A DNA stretch of 64,000 nucleotides, from positions 43,417,473 to 43,481,472 of the forward strand of contig ML660201.1 of NCBI GenBank assembly GCA_007570785.1, given 5' to 3'. The stretch is from Antilocapra americana (lineage: Eukaryota > Chordata > Mammalia > Artiodactyla > Antilocapridae). This document shows, in pieces, positions 53,881 through 64,000 of the stretch. A program made the position numbers and the translations under genes. Every line of letters begins with the position of its first letter. Position 1 is the stretch's first letter. Under the pieces are notes generated by a model, which was not told the DNA's origin, made no database searches, and saw only the letters and a program-made list of their open reading frames with translations.

Positions 53881-55024
53881 ACATCCTTGATTTTCTTCAC
53901 ATAAGTGGATTTAACCGACTTGTTCCTCTCTCTCCTCTGCCAGGGCAACTTTTCTGAGCAGCACACACCTGGGCTCCCCTCCTCACGACCAGGCTCTTGT
54001 CCCCACTCCAGCCAGGCAGCATCAGCATAAAAGCAGCCTCTGGCCACTCAGGTTATCTCTTCAGAGTTCCCTCTGGCTCAGTTCCAGCACAGAAATTTTG
54101 AAATGACAAAACAAAGGAGACGTTAAGTCAAGACCCAGGGCTGCCTAGATTCAGTCTCAAATGGGGGGAGAAGCTGAGGGAGTGGCCCTCCCAGGCCCCC
54201 GCTTGCGGTTTCCATGGATGATTTTTGTTTTTTCCCTCTACTTGTATTCACAGGTCTCTATCCCAGTGTTTAAGATGGATTCTTCATTTGTAATAAAAGG
54301 AATAAAAGGGTATCCTCTAAGTTTTTAAGTATCAAGGCAAGGGAAAGGTAGTGGAGTTTCAGCCTGGCATTAGAGGCTGTGTGTGAAAATGTATATTCCT
54401 GTCCTATTTAAGAGGTGCCCTTCCTGCTCCCTTCTCGTGTTCTGGGGCCTTTGCTCCTATAGCAAAGTCAGGGATAGGGAAGATTTCTTCTTTCTAAGGC
54501 CTCAAAGTCTGCACACCACCTCACCTCCCTCCTCTCTGTTGCCCCCAATCCTCACTTAATATTAAAGTTTTTAGTATCTTTCAAACAGCAGTGGAGCCTT
54601 TCAGAAACCACCCTTGAACAGTCTTGGTTGTTGCACAAATCCAGGTGTATCTGTTTATCCCCAAAGTGTAGGGTGTGAACCAAGTTCTTATACAAATGTG
54701 TGATTACCAGTGCTGGAGGAGGGGAGTCCTCAGTTAGAAAAACATCCCCGTACCACAAAAGTACACATTTTATTCCTTTGGGATTTTTTTCAGCCTTAAA
54801 AGAGGAGCCAAAACTGGATGCAAATGGTAGAAATTAAAGATCTTGATACCTTTCTCAAAATAAGGCCACTCCCAGTCCTCCAGGCCCCCTACAAACACCG
54901 TCCATGGAAAGCCCACTCGCTGGAAATCTGATCCAACTCCTCAGAACCTGGATTTCTCTCAAGACAGAGAGGCAGCCCGAGGGCCTTTCCAGAGCTGATA
55001 TTAACATGATGACCCTATAATTTG

Positions 55025-55250
55025 TCTGGGTGTGGTTTATTTTATTGTGTTCTACCTGTATTGCTATTTAATTTTTCATGAATTTTCTTCATAGCTCTTA
55101 CAACAATCTATAACAGCTTGATGATCTCTTTCTCTGTTAATTGCATATATCTAAGAAATATTTTTTTTGTCTAGTTTATCACTGTATTACCAACTCTTAG
55201 GAGAGCATGGGGCACAAAGCAGACCCTCAATCACCATCTGTTCAATAAAG
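55025..55250 (+). mobile_element. L2 LINE 3' end relic
   Basis: Forward L2 terminus: 'tatcactgtattaccaactc', 'aggagagcatggggcacaaa', 'gcagaccctcaatcaccatc' and TGTTCAATAAA, preceded by AT-rich sequence. Confidence 0.6.
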
Positions 55251-56089
55251 GGAGAGGTGCCCCATCCACTGCAGTGCATTCATGCATTTCTGGTGGAAAG
55301 GAACCACATCCTCCCCTTCTTCCACCTGCCCAGGGCTTCTTCATACTTAAGAGAGAAACAGAGCAAAAGGAAGCCTTCTACTCTGGACAAAAAGCTGATG
55401 AAGAGCCTCTAACAAGCAGCGAAGAAGCAGGAGTAGGGCAGGGAGAGGACACTACTTGACTTAGTGCCCAAAGATGAGGCCTTGCACCCCAGCCCCGCAT
55501 AAAATGAGGACAGAAGAGTGGCCCCCTCAGCCACCTCTGGTGCTGCGGACCACGCACCACCATCCAAGAACACTGGTCATCCTCTCTAGCACCTCAAAGA
55601 CCCAGGCCCCTTTCCAATGCTTCATAAAGATCTGCCAAAATTAATTACTTCAAGGAAATAACCTGAATCTATGCTCTTCACAGAAAAAAAGCAAAGGGGA
55701 GAGAATGGAAAAATTTCCATAAAGAATTCCAATTCTGAGTATTAATCTTCTGAACACCCAAAATATAAGGCATGAGCAAGCTGAAAATCAAATTCCACCT
55801 CCTTCTGTGAGGACTGGGTCTGAGAACAGCCAAGGTGTACAAGGCGTGGAAGCCATGGGGTCAGCAAGGGAATGGAAATTAGAGCCACAGGGCTCAGCCC
55901 CTTCTCTTGGTGTGATTCCTGCATCCTGACCCAACCTGTTGCTGTGCTAACACTTTATAGACGTGGTTTCCACCTGGAAGGAGGTGGAGTTGACCAGAGA
56001 AACAGGCTTGAATGAACACAGAGATGGTGCTGGTAGGCACTCCCTTTGGATCCACAAACTGCCACGTGCAAAGGGCTACAAATACCGTG

Positions 56090-56230
56090 GCTCACAAAAC
56101 TCTGGCACATCAGAGCTGTTAACCACACTTCACCAACGATACTGTGAAGGCCAAGAAGTTGCATGACTTGCCCAGGTCACATGGCAGGAGAACAGCAAAG
56201 CCAGAACTAGAATCCCAGGCTGTTCAAAAG
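56090..56230 (-). mobile_element. MIR-type relic
   Basis: Reverse MIR-like string: 'aagttgcatgacttgcccag', 'gtcacatggcaggagaacag' and 'aagccagaactagaatccca'. Confidence 0.55.
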
Positions 56231-57544
56231 CAAAGGTGATGTCGGCACCACTGGAGTGTACTGCCTTGCAGATGAGCATGCCAGACGGAACCAAGGACTG
56301 CCTGGGTGCTACAGGTTATAAATGGAAGAATTCACTCCAACTAACGGGAGGAGACTCTTGGTGACAGATGACACCTGAGCAGGGAGGGAAGCTGGAAGAG
56401 CACAGTGTGCACATGGCAGAGGCAGGCACAGTGAATGTCAGTGTAAATGGTCCAATCTCTGGGTGTACCGGGGGGCTGGCAAATAGTCGAGGTGGTCAAA
56501 GTATGGGTTTGGGGGCCTGCCAACTGGAAGCGAGCAGGAGGTGACCCAAAAAGAGCTGATGGAGCCAGAGCATCTCAAGGGTCCCAAATGCCCTGCTCAG
56601 AGGTTTTACCCCACAGCCAACCAGACTCTGGAGGCTGCCGACTAGCAGACAAACAGGGAAGTGGGGCCTGCTGTCAGAATGCTCTCGACTCTGATGAAGC
56701 TGTAGCAACAGCAGCAAGTCTGGCTGTCAGGGAAGTCCTTCAGTGTCAGCACAAGCCCAGGCTGTCCGCGAGCTGAGTGCTCCGGCGGAGCCAGCGAGCC
56801 CGGCCATCTGAGGACAGCCGCACGTTGCCCCTGGCTCTGCCAGCACCTGGCGCCCTCCCTGCCAGTCAGCCCCGTCGGACCGTCATGTTCTCGCCTCTCT
56901 ACCCAGTTCTCCAAAAGCACAACTGAGGTAAGACACGTGCTGGGTGGAGGGTGGCTGCCAGCAAACCCCAGAGAACCGCATCCTAAAGGCCCAGCCCCTC
57001 CTGCACTGGGCTGGAGGCGGGGTGGGGGGTCCCTGTGACTTGGGGGCTGTGGGAGCTGTTAGGGCTACTCAGGTCAGGGGGACAGCCAACACCCCAGCTC
57101 ACGGCTCCTGGGCATTCCTTCCCAAAGGAGGACTGCGCCCCTATGATGTGGCTGGCCCTGTCCTGGGTGCAGAGGGCACTCTCCTCACAGAGTTTCTGTT
57201 CTGTGTCCAGTCAGGCTCTCTCCCCTCTGCACAAAGATACCTCCCCCCGCCACCTGCCCCAGTTCGCTGGGTGCTCATGGGAAGCAGCCTTCCTCCCCAC
57301 TGCACCCCTGACTACCAACCACCAGGCCAGCAGAGTGGCTAGGGGGATGGCCTTGGAGCCGGCACCGAATGATCCAGTCAGGTGACCATCCACAGTCTGT
57401 GCCAGGTGGCCACCACTGACGGTGCAACACGACGAAGTCGCCTCCTCCCCTCGTCCCCTCTCCCTCAATGACAAAAATTACACCCCCACCCTCTCAGCAT
57501 CCATAAGCGCTGCCTCCAAGTCAGCCATTCTGCCGAGTCCTTCA

Positions 57545-57725
57545 CAGCCCTTGTGCCATTCAATTGGCATAATCCTACACCCTATGAAACCACAAGTATC
57601 ACTCTCGGTGTTTTATAGAGGGGGAAACTGAGGCTTAGAAAGCACAGTAACTTATTCAGGGTCCCATGGAGTATCCAGGATGTGACTCCAACATGCACTC
57701 CGAGCCCAAACACTGAAGTCCTCCT
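57545..57725 (-). mobile_element. MIR SINE relic
   Basis: Reverse MIR: 'ggcataatcctacaccctat', 'gagggggaaactgaggctta', 'cagtaacttattcagggtcc' and 'caggatgtgactccaacatg'. Confidence 0.65.
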
Positions 57726-59927
57726 CTCTGCCCCCAAGCCCTCCCCCTCTCCAACCAGTGTCAGAGGGCCTCTAGGAGAACAGACACAGGGGACCCAGGA
57801 AAGGCTGTATGCACGAGCGCCGCGTGGAGCTACAGCGAGGCGGCTGTTGCTGTTATAGGCAGAGAGTACTGTGAGGCTGCAGTCGCTATGCATGGTTGGT
57901 CCTGACAGCATCAAGCAAGTGCTGGGCCTTGAGGGATGCACAGAATGTGCAGAAGCAGCAAAGAGGGCGGTGGCATTATAGGCAGCTGCACAGGCGGAGG
58001 TAAACATCATATAAGAGAAAGGCCCAGAGGCCGCAAGAGATGTGCAAGGCACAGTAAGGCAAATCGTCCCAACCACACTCGGTAACACCAGCTCCAAAAC
58101 TCCCCATTGACACCGAGCCCAACCCACTTTGCCCTCAACCTGCCAGGTAGACACAACATCAGTGTCCAGTGCCTGCCTCCAGGGAAAGCTGCCCAATACA
58201 TCCTCCTCTTTTTTGACTCCCAAATTCAGATCGCAAGCACATTATTTAAAAAAAAAAAAGGCAAAGCTGGCATGATTCCAAGTTTCAAGCCTCTTGCCTT
58301 GTCTCCTATACGCTCTGCCACAGTGCTTATTTGCATGGCTGATTGGACAACCAATTATAGAGTAGAATATTTTTAGGTCTTCATCTCAAAAAAAAAAAAA
58401 AAAAAAAACCCAACCACCAGGGAAAAGATAGCGTATTTCCTCGTAGGCCTGCTGCAACTGCCAAGAACAGCATAGGCCAGGGGCGGGCAGGAGGAAGGAA
58501 CTGTAATGGCTGTCTTCTCATTAAGACTGGTAGACTCCGAGCATCTGCATCTGTTAGGAAAAGAGAGAGAGAGAATATGTGTGTGTGCACCTCTGTGCGG
58601 GGGATAAGGAGAGGAAGGCAGGAGCCATAGCCTGGAAATGTCAAATTCCTCCACCTTCCTGTTCTGCCCAGCTCTCCACAATGTGGTCCTTCCCCATCCC
58701 TGTCAGCAGTTCTGCATCCACACCCAGAAAGGAAGGAGCAATGATCCCAGAGCCCTGGGGAAGAGACACGGTGGCGTGATTACTGGTGGACCAGTACCCT
58801 TCCTTCTGCTAAAGAGAGAATGGAATTCAAGCCGCAGACACCAATGATAATGATGATGATGGTGGTGGGAATGTCTCAAGGCTCAAATCCCGCCCCCCAA
58901 CATGTAACAACCCCTGGCCCTGGCATCAACAGCTCACTCTGATCCACACTGTCCCAAGTGATTTCTCCCGACAAACCCTGCAAGGTCACTCAAGTGAGAA
59001 CACACGACAAGTGGGAGGTTTTCAAAGGATGATCAAGTCCAAGCCTCCCACTCTTCGGATGGAGAGGTGAAGATCCAGAGAGAGGAAAGGATTTACCTCA
59101 AGTTACACATCAAGTCATGACAGAAAGCAGATGAGATAGGAAACGTGTGAATCAATGAGCCAGCTGTAACAGGAACACAGAACCTGCAGGAAACCTGGTA
59201 GCAGTACAACGGCAAGAATGGCCAGTGCCCTGTCGCTGGAAGCGGCCGACTGGCTGAGGGCGAAAACGCTTCTAAAGACTCCGTTATGGCACCAGGGGGG
59301 ACAGAACACCCTGCAAGGGTGGGATTCGGTCTCACAGGAGGCAGTCTATGCACAGTCTCTCTCACAGCCAGAGTACACGATCCAGAATGTAAAAGGTGGA
59401 GGTGGGCGAGGCGCCTCTCCCTGTTACACCTAATAGTCAACTCACAGGATACCCGATTCCCATCTCAGCAGCTGTGACGTGTGGTTTGGAGACCTCCATC
59501 CCCAAGGAAGGAACACTTCCACCAGGGTGCATGAATTTGAACATGAGAACACCATCTGGACATTTAGGTCTCTTTTGCTACTGAACCAACTGGCAGGGAA
59601 AATGGGGTTAATCCACTGACTATAGTGACTAATTCTGGTTGGCAAGGGGAAACTGGGTTGCTTTTACACAACGGAGACCAGCAGGCAGTACAGCAACCAG
59701 GAAATTCTCTAGGGCTTCTCTTAATCCTTCCATGCCTTATTGTAAAGGTTAAGAAAAGACTCTGGCAAACCAGGCAGGGAACTATAGATTTGGACTGTTC
59801 AGGAAGATGTAGGTCATTCCACCAAGAATCCCGATCGGCTGACATTCCGTCTGAGAGCAGGGCAAATACAAACTGGGTAGCAGATAAAGGAAACCATCAA
59901 CGGCAACCATGGTCACAAGGTCAGTTA

Positions 59928-60193
59928 CAGAAACGAGGACTGTAGCAAACAGAAACGAGGACTGTAGCAAACAGAAACGAGGGCTGTAGCAAACAGAAAC
60001 GAGGGCTGTAGCAATCAGAAACGAGGGCTGTAGCAAACAGAAACGAGGGCTGTAGCAAACAGAAACTAGGAGGCTGTAGCAAACAGAAACTAGGACTGTA
60101 GCAAACAGAAACGAGGACTGTAGCAAACAGAAACGAGGACTGTAGCAAACAGAAACTAGGACTGTAGCAAACAGAAACGAGGACTGTAGCAAA
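59928..60193. repeat. Minisatellite: 12 tandem copies of a 22-bp unit
   Basis: The unit begins CAGAAAC and ends GTAGCAAA. Twelve contiguous copies occupy 266 bp: eleven of exactly 22 bp and one (copy 7, 60060-60083) of 24 bp. Variants occur at two sites. Copies 1, 2, 9, 10 and 12 read acgaggact. Copies 3 to 6 read acgagggct, and copy 4 also ends aat. Copies 8 and 11 read actaggact. Copy 7 reads actaggaggct. Like variants are clustered, as expected from stepwise duplication of blocks. The array lies in CACNA1D intron 3 and, in the transcript sense, is pyrimidine-rich (CTACAGTCCTCGTTTCTG). No transposon was recognised at its edges. Confidence 0.97.
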
Positions 60194-60599
60194 TTTTTTC
60201 TATTCGTCTGTTATATGTTTATTTTTTTATTTGTACATGTTATTTTCTTTTCTCTCCTTCCCATTTTGATTTTCTGTATGGGTTCTTGAAAATTAAACAG
60301 TTAACAATTTCATCGATAGGCAACAGAATACTCAATGGGATTGTGACTAGGAGGAGTAATTAATAAAGTCAGACAGGAATACAGTGGCTCCTGGGACTGT
60401 GTGTCTCCTCACTGGGGTTATGGGTGAGTACTTCTTCACAAGTAACAAAGTAAGCTGCATCTCCTGAAGTAGAAACAGTCCTGGGTTCTCACCTTGTTAC
60501 ACAGCAGTTCAATTGTGTCAACATTCAAAGTCAGCTAAAGTACGCATCATTGGGTCCTTCTCACTCTCTTAACCTGACTACTTCTACCACACCACTATA

Positions 60600-60800
60600 A
60601 CTGGTTTTTCTGCCCTCCTTTTCAGATTTTAAGGGTCCATGGAATTCACTGGTCCATTAGCCCAGGATAATCCCCTACCTCAAAGCCTGTCGATCAGCAA
60701 CCTTAATTCTATCAACAAAGTTCCTTTTGTAATATATTCACAGGTGTATCACCTAGGGCGGGGCCAAAGACATTGGGGACCAAAATTCAGCCTACCACAC
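60600..60800 (-). mobile_element. MaLR-like LTR fragment
   Basis: Contains 'aagggtccatggaattcact', 'cccaggataatcccctacct', 'gatcagcaaccttaattcta', 'taatatattcacaggtgtat' and 'aattcagcctaccacaccat', the order of a reversed MaLR-type LTR end. The family name is uncertain. Confidence 0.5.
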
Positions 60801-61312
60801 CATACGATCCAGCAATTCCAAACTGCCATTTTTTCCAAGAGTAAAAAAAAAAAAAAAAAAAAAACAACATTGTATAAGATCCATAGCAGTTTTATTTGTA
60901 ATAGGCAAAAAGGTGTTTCTAGTGTTTGGACCCATATGTCCAACATGAACTAAGCGGATAAACTGTGCCACATCTAGACAGTGGAACATCATCCAGCAAT
61001 AAAAAGGACAAAGCTTTCATAACCCACACAAGAGTACATCCTGAATTATTTCATTTCTATGAAACTCCAGGAAAAACAAATCTGACCTGTAACAGTAATA
61101 AAAAGCAGATCTGTGCTCTCCTACAATCAAGAATAGGGGTGGAGACTGACCAGACAAGGCACAAGGGAGCCTGATGGTGATGGGAATGCTCTGTATCATC
61201 ATGGGGGCGGTAAACACAGAGGTATATACATTTTACCCAAACTCAACACCCTGTACAATGCAACATATACATTTCACTGTATATAAATTACACCTCGTTA
61301 ACGTGGGTAACT
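60801..61312 (+). mobile_element. Old L1 LINE 3' end
   Basis: Forward old L1 terminus: 'tacgatccagcaattccaaa', an internal A run (60842-60864), 'tagcagttttatttgtaata', 'gacagtggaacatcatccag', 'tgggaatgctctgtatcatc' and 'tcactgtatataaattacac'. Confidence 0.75.
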
Positions 61313-64000
61313 TCCTTCCTCAAGTCCTTGCAGGAACCAGACTCCACATCATCTACAACCTCTGAGGATGGTATAGAAAGTCCATATTCCTTGGCCTGCC
61401 ACTGTGCCCTGCACCCAGATCCTAGGCAGCTGTCATTTCCAGGTCTACCCTCCTGTCTTTTCCTTCCATGGTCAGGGACATCAAAGCAGCCAGCTCCCAT
61501 CAAGGTGTGCAGGCAATAATGCGGTTACATGTAGTTCACCGTAATTGAAGTTAATCCATGTTGTCACATCTGCTGTAACCAGAGGTCTTGGGAGCCAGTG
61601 AGACTGCTCACATTAATTGTAACTGACACCTCTTCTCTCCTTCAGGGGAGTCCAGCCCCAGTACAAGGGGTGTCTTTGCTCTGGGTTCAACTAAGCCCAA
61701 CTGGATCTCTCAATCTTTTCCTTTCAGTGAAAAATGACTAAGATGGTTGAAAGATAAAAAGGAAGAGACAGTTGGGAAATCTCAAGTCAGCCAATTTGAT
61801 GCAGTGGCAAAGCTGACTTCAGCACTTTGGGCCTGTTATTATGTCCAAGAGGACCCGGGCACTGACTTGGATGGCGGCTTCCTCTCACTCCCGCACAGCC
61901 TTGCTGACATCTCCCTGGCTTTTCCTCCCGGGTCCATTTAAGAAAGTGGGTAAGAAAGAGTAGAAACAAACAGGCCCAGAGGCTCATCTCCCCAGAGCTG
62001 TGCTCAGAGGATGATGGAGGCAGCTCTGGGGACGGGGCGGACACTAGGAGACACAACACCTTCTTCCCAAGTGGCTCAGTCCCCAGGGCCCAGGCCTTTA
62101 GGGGAAGCACAGCACAGCTCTGCCGATCGGCACTGCAGGCTCCAGGGCACCGGCTAGCACTGTCTTGGTCTAACTGTATTTGATGTTTTCTTATCCGTGG
62201 AAGAGAGCAGCCCTCCTTCATTATTCCACTATGAACATTAAAAGGGATCATATTTATAAATGCTCTTTGAAAATCAGAAGTAGCGTATTATGTTTCTGTT
62301 CTAAATTTTGGATTGCTGTGTTTTATAGCGTAATCCTCACCATCCTAAAACTGCTTCTCTGGCTCCTGAAGACATCCCAGGTTCACAAAGCTATAAAATA
62401 TAAAACGCTCTGCATAGAAGTTATTACTCTGGTTTGTGTGATCCATATTGCCTGCCCTTCAATTACACCACTTCAATTATTTTGAGTTCTCTTCTCTCTC
62501 TGAACAACTCCTATAAAACCTAAATGCCTACCAGTCATTTCGACACATAGATTGTTCACTATTTTCCCAGAAAGACTGAAGTACTTCAAGGAACCAGAAA
62601 AATGAGAGTCCATCTATCTCCCCAAGAACTTCCTCAGCACCAGACACACGGGGTAGCCCACCACGGTAGTCTCTACCTGGGCTCCTGGCTCTGGACAAAC
62701 GCTGTGTGCGCTATCACACATCCTTTATTCCTAACAGAACAGTAGCAAAATCCATGCATAATCTATTGTTTGGAGTGGGTGCAGTTAATCAGTTAGATGG
62801 ATCCAACATTACCTCTAATGATCGCACTCTTGCTTACACACAGTAACAAAGAAGAAGACAAAGAAATGGAGTCACAGCACAGTTCTGGAAACTGGGTACA
62901 ACAAGTCACGCAAGGCAACAGCCTTAGTGAGAAACCATCACAGACAGGCCATTACAGCTGTACCACAGGAGTCAGTACAGAGCCCTGCCCTGCAATGGAC
63001 TTAGGAGGGAGCTACTCCTGCATCTCAGACCATGATTTGAAGGCAATGGCACATGTCTCTAGATCCTTAGATCTGGGGCCCTATCCTCACTATCGAGTAC
63101 CCCCAGCCCCATCCCGAGGCAGACACCGCTCTCTCCTCCAGTGCCAAGGTGGATGCTATGTCCACATCACAGGCAATGCTTCCGTACATGTGAATGGCAC
63201 TTTATGGTTAACAAAGCTGCCATTCATAACCACTGCTTCCTCCAGCTCTATGGCAGCTCTGAAAAAGGAAGGATGCTTATCCCCATTCATAGCAAAACCA
63301 AAACCAAACCAGCTGCTAGACGCTGGTCCAAGGGCTATCACTGATCCACCCTGACATCCCACTTAGCTTTTATGATCTCTTCATTAAGAAACTTTTAGAG
63401 ACTTTTTAGCTACAGACAGAAAGAAAGGAGAGTAGGGGGATGAGGAAGTGTTCAATGACCCTTTAACAAACCCTCCATTTCTAACTCTCCTTGTTAAGGA
63501 AATGTCATTCCTCTCTTTTCATTGAACTACAGCCTACAGCTTGTTCTTTGCTCCCAGACTAATGAGTTTAGAATGACTAGGCTAACTCCCTATCTGCTGG
63601 CCAGACACCCGAATGCCTACTCACCCTACCTTCTGTACTATGCCCTCTGCCTGCAGTTTCTCCTTCTGCAAAATCCCACACCCACAGAGCCATTGCACCT
63701 ACACATTCAGAATGGGAACCCAGTGTGCCATCCACAAACTAGGATTCAAAAACTGCCCACTCCCAAATCTTTTCAATTACACCCCCACACCTCACCCAGT
63801 TAACGGTCTTCATCACCACTGTACCCCCATGGCAAGAGAACCAATCAGCCAGTGAATGCTGACCTTAATGAAACAGAGCCAGACTCTCAGCCCCAGGTTT
63901 CAGGTGTCAAGAATTTCTTTCAGACAAGCTTGCCTGTGTAGCCTCTCCCATATTATCTAATGAGCATTTTTTTTTCATTGTAATAACTTTATTTTTTTTT

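Noticed and set aside
57582..58223. 213-codon open frame on the minus strand, the longest in the window
   Set aside because: Not recognisable as any protein, overlaps a MIR at its 3' part, and has no splice or promoter evidence. Treated as chance in GC-rich DNA.
59782..60192. 136-residue minus-strand open frame with a repeating FLFATVLVSVCY-like pattern
   Set aside because: It is a by-product of the minisatellite. A 22-bp unit is not a multiple of three, so a stop-free unit gives a long frame with a 22-residue period. No gene features surround it.
62797..63354. 185-codon plus-strand open frame
   Set aside because: Antisense to CACNA1D, low-complexity composition, no domain recognised. Probably chance.

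Overview
This window is mammalian nuclear DNA from a ruminant, most likely a bovid. The evidence is the many Bov-tA tRNA-Glu/BovB SINEs, several BovB LINE copies (ruminant RTE-type elements) and bovine-type L1 3' ends, together with exons of a vertebrate calcium-channel gene split by large introns. The species (cattle, sheep, goat or other) cannot be fixed from the sequence alone.

The only protein-coding gene I can support is CACNA1D, the pore-forming alpha-1D subunit of the Cav1.3 L-type voltage-gated calcium channel. It is read on the minus strand. Four consecutive coding exons are present. In transcript order they are 19553-19692 (140 bp), 10477-10619 (143 bp), 5981-6133 (153 bp) and 5207-5403 (197 bp). 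By the usual Cav1 numbering these are exons 4 to 7. They have canonical GT-AG borders and compatible phases, and together they encode 211 codons of homologous repeat I: S2, S3, the S4 voltage sensor, S5 and the pore loop with the selectivity-filter glutamate. I could not find exon 3 above 19692 or exon 8a/8b below 5207. The right two-thirds of the window is therefore read as part of a very large intron 3.

Layout: 1-5206 intron 7 (partial); 5207-6133 exons 7 and 6 with a 577-bp intron carrying a tRNA-type SINE; 6134-10476 intron 5; 10477-10619 exon 5; 10620-19552 intron 4, containing an old minus-strand L1 from about 13.3 to 17.6 kb; 19553-19692 exon 4; 19693-64000 intron 3.

Intron 3 contains a nested retrotransposon stack at about 35.3-46.0 kb. 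An L1 is split by one BovB in each orientation, one of those BovBs is split again by an L1 3' end, and an 84-bp L1 micro-insertion sits near the L1's 3' end. It also contains a further L1 3' end with a Bov-tA at its tip (49.3-50.6 kb), an L1 inside an older L1 (52.5-53.9 kb), a 12-copy 22-bp minisatellite (59928-60193) and scattered MIR, L2, hAT and MaLR relics. No bacterial-type system, CRISPR array, operon, rRNA or functional tRNA gene was seen. The observations most worth checking are the minisatellite and the relative age order of the nested insertions.
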